NCBI GenBank assembly: GCA_026770615.1
Contig: MU632236.1
Location: 4,783 to 18,118 of the forward strand
DNA: 13,336 bases
Source of the DNA: Pavlovales sp. CCMP2436
Lineage: Eukaryota; Haptophyta; Pavlovophyceae; Pavlovales
Direction of reading: 5' to 3'
Shown: positions 1 through 7,265 of the stretch, in pieces
How the letters are laid out: each line of letters opens with the position of its first letter
How positions within the stretch are numbered: position 1 is the stretch's first letter
Made by a program: the position numbers and the translations under genes
The notes under the pieces: model-generated
Seen by the model: only the letters and a program-made list of their open reading frames with translations
Told to the model about the DNA's origin: nothing
The model's database searches: none

Positions 1-1
1 T

Positions 2-47
<46 letters not shown>
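2..47. repeat. 46-base poly-G homopolymer at the left edge
   Basis: Positions 2-47 are an uninterrupted run of G. On the minus strand this is poly-C lying just past a possible splice donor of the bZIP gene (GAG|GTGCCA at 54/53), so it may belong to a fourth intron. Long G/C runs recur in the window (1024-1033, 1154-1167, 1492-1503, 3202-3223, 13251-13264, 13309-13320), so they seem to be a genome trait, but a run this long is also where assemblies collapse or break. Confidence 0.9.
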
Positions 48-48
<1 letters not shown>

Positions 49-53
49 GGCAC

Positions 54-2633
54 CTCCAATTCCGCCGCTAATGCCGTGCATGGGGGAGGGAGCGGGCCAA
101 GCGGGCGAGAGCGGGTGCGGCGAGAGCGGCAGTGCAGCCTCAGGGCGGAAGGAGGCAGAGCCAACCTAAGTGTGTGTGGTGGGTGTGTGTGGTGGGTGGG
201 AGGGGGGGTAGGGGGGGGGAGTTAGCTACGGTGGAGGAGGCCAGAGTACATCCCCCTTTTTTTGATGCAGTAATCATATTTTACTAAAGAGAAAGAAAAG
301 CACCTGTACCGTCGTGCCGAAGTGTACATCCCTTTTTCCCTTTTATTTCAATGTAATATTTATCAAGAGAAAAGAGGCACCTGAGCCGTAGTGCTGGAGT
401 GCACATCTAATATTCTCTCTTTCATGTACTTTTTATGTATTTTTATGTATTTATTTAAAGATAAAAAGGCACCTGTGCTGTGTTTCCGGAGTGTACATCC
501 CCTGTCGAGCGAGAGCCAGAGTGCGTGTCCAGTGTGGTCTGACAGACAATTACAGACAGACAGTTACACAAGGGGTTGGGTTTAATGTCCAGCGTGATCT
601 GATAGACAATTACAGACAGTTACACCGGGAGGGGGAAGGGGGGTTAGGTTGTGGTTAGCACTGGGAGCACAACAAAGGGAGAAGGAACACACACACACAC
701 GCACACATACATACTGGGAGAACAACTACAATAATAACCACAAATAAGAATAACAAGAATATTAATCACCTCGGCTCCGAACTCTGCCTCGACCGATCCC
801 CCCTCCACCCCCCCCTCCTCGACCGCCTGCGTGTGTCCCGTGTGCTGCGAACCGGCGACGGAGAGCGCGGCGTTTTGAGCTTGAGCGGCGGGGGCGGAGA
901 GGGGAGGAGCGACGGCGGGGGAGAGAGCGAGGGTGCGAAGGTGCTCGTTCTCTATGCGCAGGGCGTACCCCTCTGTCGCGAGGCGGTTGATCACGTGAGA
1001 CAACTCGGCCACCTAATGAGGGAGGGGGGGGGGTGGGTTATCTTTCGCCTTAGCTTTCGTTTGATAGCTCGGCGACCTGATTTAAGCACACGGAGATGAC
1101 AGTGGGCAGCAGCCTGTCAGACCGGAAACAGCGAAGAACGCAAATAGCAACTGCCCCCCCCCCCCCCAAAGCCCCAGAAAACCTTTGCCCTTTTTTTTAA
1201 GCTCACATCGTACCAAAGAAAAAGAATCACTACGTCAAAATAACGATTATAAAAAATTACCTTGCCCTCGAGCTCATCGATGTAAGAAGCGAAAAAAAAA
1301 CGTTCGCTTTTTTTTGAGCTCACAGAAAAAGAAATCGAGAATAATTACCTTGGCCTCGAGCTCATCGATGTAGGCCTTGCGTCTGTGGCGGGAACGCATG
1401 GCGGACTCTCGGTTGCGCCGCATGCGCTTCATCTTGCGCTCGTTCATATCGCCCCCATTGGCCGAGCCGCCTAATTTAGAATGGGAGAAGAGGGGGGGGG
1501 GGGCAAAGAGAGGGTTCAAAAAGAAGTGAGGCAGCCAGCCACCCAGCCGGCAGGCAGCAGACATGCAGCAGGCAGCAGGCTGCAATTCGGCAGGCTGCAA
1601 TTCGGCAGGCAGCAATTCGGCAGCCGGCAGGTAGCAGGCATGCAGTAGGCAACAGCAGCAGGCAGCAATTCGGTAGGCGGCAGGCTGCAATTCGGCAGGC
1701 GGCAGGCGGTCTCTCGCGCGCACCGAACTCGCCGTCGGAGTCTCCGTCCGATCCATCCGCACTCCCGCCGAGCCCCCCCAGCCCGAGGGCCTCCCTGAAG
1801 TGCTGCTGCGGTAGCGGTAACTGTGACGGCGTCGCCAGTGGTGGCTGCAGGTTAAAGGCTGCGTGCGGCGGCAGCGGCGGCGCGCGACCCTCTGAGAAGA
1901 GAGCGGCCGCGGCGATGGCGAGCGCGCACGCATCTGCCGGGGCGCCTGTGGAGGTGGCGGGCCCGCGCTTGCGAGCAGCGCTTGCGGCTCTCCCGGCCGT
2001 GGGCGCTCCTGCCTTCTTCCCAGGTGGCCGGCGGGTGGCGCCCCCGCGCGCGACGGGCGCGAGGGCGAGGGCCGAGAAGCCGCCCAGGTCCGCGCTGGAG
2101 GCGGGGCTGGGCCCCTCTGCTCCGGTGAAGGCATCGAGCACGCTCCAGATGTCTTGATGCCCGGGTACGCTCCAGATGTCGTTACAGATATCGAGCGAGG
2201 AGAGGGCCATCTCGTCCGCCAAGGCGGGCTCGTCCGCGCCGACCGCGAGGGTGAGCGCGCCAGCCGCGGCAAACGAGGCGTGCGGCGCATCGGCGGCGTG
2301 CGTGGCTGAGTGGTTTGGTGAGGTCGAGCCGGAGCCCACCTGCGAACCCGCAACAATCGCAGCGAAGGTCGAAGAGATCGTGTCGAGGTCGGGGAGAGAG
2401 AAGGCCGCCTCCTCGGCCGAGAGCTCGGACGCCCCGTCGTGCAGCACGTCGTTGAGCGAGGCGCTTAGCTCGTCGGTCGTGTTGGCCTCCAGGAAGTAGG
2501 CTGCCATCGCGTCCTCCAACTGGTGGGTGGCCTTCGAGTCGGCCGTCGGCGGCTGCTTGCGCTTGGTGCCGGCGGCGGCGAGCGGGCCGGAGGCGGTGGG
2601 GCTGGACATCATGTCACCGATGGCAGCGGGCAT
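54..2633 (-). CDS. bZIP transcription factor, four exons seen, 3' end uncertain
   Basis: This is a sequence-specific DNA-binding protein expected to dimerise in the nucleus. I place exon 1 at 2633-1724 (303 codons plus one base), exon 2 at 1470-1349, exon 3 at 1012-770 and a likely exon 4 at 165-54. All introns are GT-AG and the phases agree (1, 0, 0). Exon 2 encodes the basic region, with the invariant N-x7-R in RRNRESAMRSRHRRK (Asn near residue 323). Joining exons 2 and 3 gives leucines at residues 341, 348, 355, 362 and 369, a perfect five-heptad zipper that independently confirms the splice. Exon 1 is Ala/Pro/Ser-rich and acidic, with a doubled DIWSV near its middle, and may be an activation region (inference). 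The ATG at 2633 is the first after an upstream in-frame TGA. Exon 4 (begins VGSASFRPEAALPL, Ser/Pro-rich) is the least certain, and the stop codon was not found. The subfamily cannot be named. Confidence 0.85.
300..511. repeat. Minisatellite, about 77-92 bp units, in bZIP intron 3
   Basis: Three units begin with GCACCTG at 300, 377 and 469. Each continues into a GC-rich block (variants of CCGTAGTGCCGGAGTGTACATCC) and then an AT-rich spacer rich in AAGAGAAAAG. A partial unit with AGTACATCC precedes them at about 243. Units differ by substitutions and spacer length, so the array is old. It lies wholly within the inferred third intron (769-166). Confidence 0.8.
526..631. repeat. Tandem 60-bp duplication in bZIP intron 3
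   Basis: Copy 1 starts TGTCCAGTGTGGTCTGA at 526 and copy 2 starts TGTCCAGCGTGATCTGA at 586. Both contain GACAATTACAGACAG followed by CAGTTACAC. Copy 1 has an extra GACA unit. It is non-coding. Confidence 0.85.
687..713. repeat. (AC)n microsatellite
   Basis: An imperfect AC dinucleotide run broken by one G and two T bases. It lies inside the inferred bZIP intron 3. The frame stays open through it, giving a spurious Cys/Val tail to exon 3, which is one reason I end the exon at 770. Confidence 0.85.
1060..1373 (-). repeat. Broken duplication of the zipper splice junction in bZIP intron 2
   Basis: The end of exon 2 with its donor (1345-1372) recurs at 1257-1284 with one mismatch in 28 bases, encoding YIDELEGK followed again by GTAATT. 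Flanking sequence is copied too (TTTTTTTTAAGCTCAC ending at 1206, TTTTTTTTGAGCTCAC ending at 1322). Further down the intron the start of exon 3 has a degenerate copy: minus strand CAG then GTCGCCGAGCTATC at 1076, encoding VAELSNES and then a stop. The true exon 3 starts at 1012 with VAELSHV. The duplicated parts are not an intact extra exon: the exon-2 copy has no clean acceptor and reading through reaches a stop. Confidence 0.8.
1566..1706. repeat. 15-bp minisatellite in bZIP intron 1
   Basis: Degenerate tandem copies of a 15-mer close to GGCAGGCTGCAATTC, with variants GGCAGGCAGCAATTC and AGGCGGCAGG. On the minus strand it stays open and would encode repeats of CRIAA, but the basic region and zipper require splicing from 1724 to 1470, so this is intron. 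Confidence 0.85.
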
Positions 2634-2740
2634 GCGGCGGGGTGCGGGCTGCGCGAACGCCAGAGACTTCCGTGTGATGGCGGGTCAGGTCACTTCAGAG
2701 ACTTCCTTCCAGATCTGTCCTATGGCGGGCGACCGGTCAC

Positions 2741-2746
2741 CACGTG
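2741..2746. promoter_or_regulatory. G-box CACGTG upstream of the bZIP gene
   Basis: The palindrome CACGTG in the context CCACGTGTCC lies 108 bp upstream of the bZIP start codon. This is the classic ACGT-core site bound by bZIP (and bHLH) proteins in plants and fungi. Use here is inferred from position only. Confidence 0.4.
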
Positions 2747-2789
2747 TCCGGTTTAAAAAAACGGGATCTGTTTTTAAACTGGGCACATG

Positions 2790-2796
2790 TGAGTCA
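2790..2796. promoter_or_regulatory. AP-1/GCN4-type site TGAGTCA upstream of the bZIP gene
   Basis: TGAGTCA, the consensus site of Jun/Fos and Gcn4 bZIP proteins, lies 157 bp upstream of the bZIP start codon. It directly follows CACATGTG, an E-box-like palindrome at 2784-2791. Function is inferred. Confidence 0.35.
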
Positions 2797-3333
2797 GCTT
2801 TCCAGGAGCAGTTTCAGTTTGGCCAGCCGCCCAACCCAACGGGTACGTCCTTATCCATTGAGCGACTTTGATCTGCCGCGGGCGCATAAGCGGGATGAGG
2901 TTGGTTGAAACGGGGAATTATTCACATGGAATGCGGCGTGCTGTCGCAATCATCACTGGGACTCCCTCAAATACATAGACTAAAATCTAAAACAAACGAA
3001 CTTGTTTGGTTAGTTATAACGGCCCCGCGTTGCGCAGCGATGTCAGCGCATTCTTCTCGGCTTCTTCATCATTCCCCACTTCGTCATTGTTCCCCACTCT
3101 GGCATCGTAGCGCATCGTAGCCTGCGTTGGAGCAATAACGATAAGAAGATTAGCTTGATTGAATTTAATAGTTGATTTGTCATACCGCCAGCCAGAACCC
3201 ACCCCCCCCCCCTCCCCCCCCCCTTGGCCTCATGATTACATAATTATAACTAACTACAGACGACGGTTCAGAGTGTAATTTATGCAAGTTTCAGCGAAAG
3301 CACAACCGGCGTTACGATAAGGATAATATTGAA

Positions 3334-3338
3334 ATTAT
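3334..3338. repeat. Left target-site duplication ATTAT of the copia element
   Basis: ATTAT directly precedes the left LTR (TGTTAG at 3339) and is matched by ATTAT at 11676-11680 directly after the right LTR. Five bases is the usual duplication for copia integrases. Confidence 0.92.
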
Positions 3339-3717
3339 TGTTAGAATATTCCTCTATCGGCATCACACAGCAGGCCAGTTGCGGTATCTACTGAGTACAG
3401 GTGCGCGGCTCGAGCTCGAGGCGCCCTGCGGCAGATGACTAATCAGTTGCACAAACTTGCACAAGCAAAGACGGACGGACGGAATCCTTAAACGTAACCG
3501 AGTTTTACAGGGCGATTCCTAAAAACTCTAGGTACGGCTAGGAACATTCTCATCCAGGAATCTTCCTGGACTCTATGAGTCCACTTCCGATGGTTGGGTT
3601 AAGTGTCTTCTTAACCCCGCCGACGAATGCCGCCGACTACAAATGTGTCGTCGCAATGGGGGAGAGGATAACTATCCAATAAAACCCCCTGTGAGTACCC
3701 TCGAGTTCTCACACACA

Positions 3718-3722
3718 TCCGT
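3718..3722. repeat. Left target-site duplication TCCGT of the nested solo LTR
   Basis: TCCGT at 3718-3722 is repeated at 4066-4070. The right LTR of the host element has the sequence only once (11641-11645), which proves the duplication arose on insertion. Confidence 0.95.
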
Positions 3723-4065
3723 TGTTGGAGGTATGGCTCTTGTATATGCTCTTATAGCTACTGGCCAGGGCTATTGCATATACTCAAGCTATACTGCCTA
3801 CGTGCCTGCCCGCAGCACACAGCACCGCACACACTTACTAGCCACAACCCGTGTCATACGGAAGCCAGTTGCTGGTTTGGCTCAGTTTAAATTGTGTTGC
3901 CACTCAGTGATCGCTCAGTTTGCCGTCCGCCACTGATCGCTTTTGCTCTGATCGCTCGTGAAGCTCTAACTCGCTGTATTTGATCCTGCCGCCCGTCGAG
4001 ACGACGGGCACCCTCTGGCGCTGCAAGGACTAGAGGAGAGACGGAGCGACCGGCTAACACCAACA
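3723..4065. mobile_element. Solo LTR of a second LTR retrotransposon, nested in the copia LTR
   Basis: A 343-bp block absent from the other LTR. It begins TGTTGGAGGTATGG and ends CTAACACCAACA, so it has TGTTGG/CCAACA inverted termini of the kind common in copia LTRs, and it is flanked by a 5-bp duplication. It encodes no convincing protein. TGATCGCT occurs three times (about 3908, 3934, 3949). A solo LTR normally arises when the two LTRs of a full element recombine and remove the interior; that step is inferred. Orientation is undecided because the termini are inverted repeats. Confidence 0.92.
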
Positions 4066-4070
4066 TCCGT
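4066..4070. repeat. Right target-site duplication TCCGT of the nested solo LTR
   Basis: TCCGT follows the CCAACA end of the solo LTR. After it the host LTR resumes with CCACGCTCAAGAGCGC, matching CCACGCTTAAAGCGC at 11646. Confidence 0.95.
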
Positions 4071-4103
4071 CCACGCTCAAGAGCGCACACGAATGCTAAT
4101 ACA

Positions 4104-4113
4104 CCCCCCCGCG
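4104..4113 (-). promoter_or_regulatory. Polypurine tract for plus-strand DNA priming
   Basis: On the minus strand CGCGGGGGGG directly abuts the LTR start TGTATTAGC. A purine run at this exact place is the expected primer for second-strand synthesis. It lies three bases past the RNase H stop codon (TGA, 4116-4118). It is G-only, unlike the A/G mixtures of many copia elements. Confidence 0.7.
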
Positions 4114-4115
4114 AC

Positions 4116-4557
4116 TCATGGCGTGGGGACTGCAGCCACATGGTGCATGATGACGTCGACGTGCCGATGGAAAATCGTCGCCGTGGTCGCCTAGGTCATG
4201 ATGTCCGCGCGGTTGAGATCGGTGTGGACCTTTATGACCTTGATCAAGCCATTCTCGTGCGCCACACGGATGTAGTGAAACTTTACATCGATGTGCTTCG
4301 ATCGTTTGTGATGGACCGGGTTCTTGACCAGGTACCGATCGTACCCTGGTTATCCTCGTAGATGGTGGTGGGGCCTGTCTATTTTCTATATTTCCATTTG
4401 TTATTCCTAAATTTCCACTCCGGCTGATGGAGAAAAGACGTCAGCCCTCGAAGATAATCCAGCTCGCGGCAGCACTCGCTGAGGGCGATGTACTCGGACT
4501 CGAGAGTGCAATGACCGACTGCAGGCTTGAGTGCCACGCGATGGGCGTGCCGTTTTA
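4116..4557 (-). pseudogene. Copia RNase H domain, broken by a stop and two frame changes
   Basis: RNase H removes the RNA strand during reverse transcription. After an in-frame TAA (4555-4557) the reading continues with NGTPIAWHSSLQSVIALS, moves frame at about 4503 into ESEYIALSECCREL, carries IYEDNQG (the Asp codon at 4352-4354 is part of the acidic active site), and moves frame again near 4343 into KNPVHHKRSKHIDVKFHYIR, the usual C-terminal block of copia RNase H. In-frame TAGs lie at 4379-4381 and 4191-4193. The last codon is TGA at 4116-4118, just before the polypurine tract. An AT-rich stretch at about 4382-4420 adds roughly ten residues not expected between LRGL and TGPTT. Confidence 0.85.
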
Positions 4558-5907
4558 CATAACTTTGTACACGGTAGTGGAGCGCCGCTCCACTCTGTTG
4601 TTGGCCCAGTCGGCTTCAGCGAACGTGGAGGGGCCGGGATGTACACTGTCCGCTTCGCAGCGGAAGAGCAGTCCTAGGCGCAGGGTGCCCTTCAGGTACC
4701 TCAGCACCCGCTTGGCGCTGAGCATATTGCACACCCTTGGTGTGCTCACTCGCCTTGCCAACGAGTTGGTGGCGTGCGCCAAGTCGGGTCGGCATGTCGT
4801 CATGGCGAACATGATCGCACCCGTGATCTCCTGGTACGTCTTCAGGTCTTTCTTGTTGAGCAAATGCTCATCAGGCTCGGAGAAGTTGTCCTTCTCGGCC
4901 TCCGGCGTCCGGGCCGGCTTGCTCTCGGCCATGCCGAATCTGTCGAGGATCCCCCTAAGATAAGTCTCTAGGTGCATGTACATCCCTCTGGGAGTGTATT
5001 CGAATTGTGCGCCCAGGAACTCCCAAAGCTCGTCCTGCACCTTAAGGGTGTAGTGCTTCGCGAGGTTTGCCGTGAGCTCGTCGATTGCCTTCGGGTTACC
5101 CGTCAGGTTGAGCAAAAGTAGGTCGTCGACGAAGTTGCCGACAATGATCACGCCTTCACACGATGCAATCTTGATGAAGATACACGGTGCGCCCTCACAG
5201 GGCACGAATCCACGTTCAAGCAAGCGTGCTTGATGGTGTCGGTACCATGCGCGGTCCGGCTGTTTGAGACCCATCTGTGCTTTGATGGCCTCAGCAACGA
5301 CGATGTACCCCGGCGGGGCCGTCGTCTGCGCCACATAGCCAGCTGGCAGGGCGAACAGAGGGCGGTCTCCCTTCTCAAGGTTGGACGTCAGGTAGGCGTC
5401 CGAGACATCTCCTTTCCAGAAGATCTTGACCTCGGCGTGCTTCAGATTGGGTCGGTGCTTGCCGTTCATCTTGGCACCAATCGCCAGGAGAAGACGAACT
5501 TGCTCGCTCCTGATGGTGGGAGAGAACACCTCGGTGTAGTCAATTTCCTCACTCTGGTAGTTGCCCATCACCACCATGTGTGCCTTCCAACGGGGGATCT
5601 CACCCGTCTTGTCCGACTTGGCCTCGTAGATCCATTGTGACGGCAGTACTCTGGTACCAGCCTTCACCACCTTTTCGTTAAAGGTGTTGAGGTCTCGATG
5701 CGCTACCAGGTTGGACTCCATTGCCTCACGCCACTTGTCTGCGTTGGGCGATGCTCTCGCCTGGCAGAAGTTGCGCGGGAGGGTGACCGGGACCCCCTTG
5801 TGCGTGATGCCTATTGCCGCTCGGGCAGACGCCAGCTCAGTAGTCTTGGCCTTGCTCCTCGAAGCCCTGTCCCGCCTCAGCGGATCGTGCCCCTTGGGCA
5901 GAGCTTA
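4555..5907 (-). pseudogene. Copia reverse transcriptase domain (pol)
   Basis: This RNA-dependent DNA polymerase domain is the best kept part of the element: one frame runs from 5904 to a TAA at 4555-4557. In order it shows KWREAMESNLVAHRDL (start of the domain), RWKAHMVVMGNYQ, EVFSPTIRSEQVRLLLAIGA, GDVSDAYL (first catalytic Asp, codon 5407-5409), LFALPAGY, and the FVDD box (Asp codons 5122-5127) in place of the usual YVDD. Then come LWEFLGAQFEYTPRGMYMHL and the TCRPDLAHATNSLAR block leading into RNase H. All catalytic aspartates are present. An in-frame TAA at 5905-5907 separates it from the acidic integrase-RT linker. Confidence 0.93.
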
Positions 5908-7265
5908 GATCGGGTTCGCCTTGACGAGGCCTGTCTCCTTCTCTCTCTCCAACATTCTTGCTCGCACGCTTGTGAGGCCATCACGACGGTCCAGTTCCTC
6001 TTCCGTGTCTTTACCACTCGTGCTCGAATCGTGATCCGAGTAGAGGATTGGTCTGTCAACGGGGGCGGAGCCTCTGTCGGTGGCTGTCACAGGCTTGCCA
6101 GTGGTCGTTTGACCAGCTTGTTGGAGTCGTGCGGGATGGGAGCTTGGTCGCTCCTCTTCTCGCTCGAGATCCCCTCGAACGAGTCGATGTTCACCCTCTA
6201 AGGAGTGTGTATCCACCCCGCGACCAGCTCTCTCTCGTCGATCTGTACGTGCCGAGAGAAGTTCACCGTGCCGTCTGCTAAGAGGACGATGTACCCAAGG
6301 ATCAAGCGCATGGAATCTCCATATTGCACGCCGTAGCCCAGAATGAATCTCCGTTCAATCGGGGGGCCGAGCTTGCCGCTCTTCTTTCGGGCCGAGCCGA
6401 TGAGAAACATCCTGAATGGAGCTCCAAACACGGCTAGGTGTTTAGCTGTCGGTCGTCTGCCGAAGAAAATCTCATGCGGCGAGACCCAGATGCGGACGTT
6501 GTCTCGTACGATCTGCTGTGATGCGAGCATAATGCGAGCTACGCATGCATGTCGCATCGCCCAGTGCCAGTGCCTGTTTGACACCTTGGACATGGCCAGG
6601 ATTGCTCTCGTATCTGCCGAGAGGGTCCCGATGTAGCACTCGACCTTGCCGTTGGATTACGGCGTGTCGTGCGCTGAGGTCACATTCGCTGACAATCCGA
6701 ACTCAGTCAAGAGATCATCAATGTCCTTCGAGTTGAGGTTCGTGCCTCCATCCGTATGAATTCTCCGTTTCCCAAAATCAGGGCCGAGAAGGAGGTGTGC
6801 GCTCAACTTAGCGTGGGTGCCGAGCTCCTGGAACCACAGTCGTAGCAAACGTGCAATTCCCCTCATATGTTTTCCGAAGTAAACCCAACCCCGGTCCGAA
6901 GCGCGCTGCTCGTCGTCTGGGCCATATCGCATTTTTAGGGAATTCCCTTCGGTGCCGACGGGCAGGTTCACTTTTGATAGCGTTAAGATATCTAAATGAG
7001 TTATTTGACCCGGTAGTTCCACCCTACGGAGAAGATTGACTTTTGCATGCGCGCGTCAGTCCAGTCAGAGTGCTGAGAGCAGCCTGTCGTGACTGTCTGC
7101 TGTCCATGTCTGAAACAGATCCGCTCAAGAGCGAGCGCTGAAGTAACTGCTTGTTAGCGATACCCATTCTCGTCGACCAAAGAGCTAGCCAGTCGTCTTC
7201 CGCCGCAAGCTTGCGGCGGGACTGCTCTTCTAGCTCGGTGCCAGACGTGGGCCTTAGGCGTTTAG
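5905..7265 (-). pseudogene. Copia integrase with pre-integrase domain
   Basis: Integrase joins the cDNA to host DNA. The pre-integrase zinc domain reads in one frame at about 7262-7040 (LWSTRMGIANKQLLQRSLL, a variant of the LWH-RLGH pattern, then ACKSQS). Near 7030 the frame changes to THLDILT (first catalytic Asp, 6990-6992), RIHTDGGTN (second Asp, 6750-6752) and SNGKVE (Glu, 6639-6641), so the DDE triad is intact. An in-frame TAA at 6657-6659 replaces the Gln that is conserved before SNG. The domain goes on through SPHEIFFGRRPTAKHLAVFG and KSGKLGPPIERRFILGYG. A TAG at 6198-6200 and a frame change near 6120 lead into an acidic linker rich in Asp, Ser and Glu, then the RT domain. Confidence 0.9.

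Larger units (their letters stand above)
2634..3333. other. Intergenic region between the bZIP gene and the retrotransposon
   Basis: No supported gene. It should hold the bZIP promoter and 5' UTR (about 2634-2900). CAGAGACTTCC occurs twice (2661-2671 and 2696-2706). A C-rich run at 3202-3223 (C11, T, C10) marks the change to AT-rich DNA that flanks the retroelement. Short plus-strand open frames here show no recognisable protein. Confidence 0.7.
3339..4103 (-). repeat. 3' LTR of the copia element, split by a solo LTR
   Basis: Without the insertion this LTR is about 417 bp. In plus orientation it begins TGTTAGAATATTCC and ends GCTAATACA, matching the right LTR (TGTTAGAATACACC to GCTTACA). The match runs to 3722, breaks for the solo LTR, and resumes at 4071. 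It contains several inverted repeats, the best being CCAGGAATCTTCCTGG at 3554-3569 and GGGTTAAG/CTTAACCC at 3596-3617. It is the 3' LTR because the coding region reads leftward into it. Confidence 0.95.

Noticed and set aside
300..631. CRISPR-like array
   Set aside because: The units are diverged tandem repeats without unique spacers of constant length, inside a eukaryotic intron.
1253..1290. A mutually exclusive alternative exon encoding YIDELEGK
   Set aside because: No clean AG acceptor lies before it, and inclusion would break the heptad spacing or reach a stop.
1274..2356. A 360-codon minus-strand frame that ends with the bZIP basic region
   Set aside because: Its N-terminal part is an Arg/Pro-rich out-of-frame reading of exon 1. 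Only its last part is real, and it is joined by splicing at 1470.
4427..6281. Plus-strand open frames of 70-180 codons across pol
   Set aside because: They are antisense to reverse transcriptase and integrase motifs on the minus strand and have no recognisable features.
7024..7026. A TAG in the pre-integrase region counted as an in-frame stop
   Set aside because: The frame change to integrase occurs at about the same place, so it may lie outside the true path; left out of the count.
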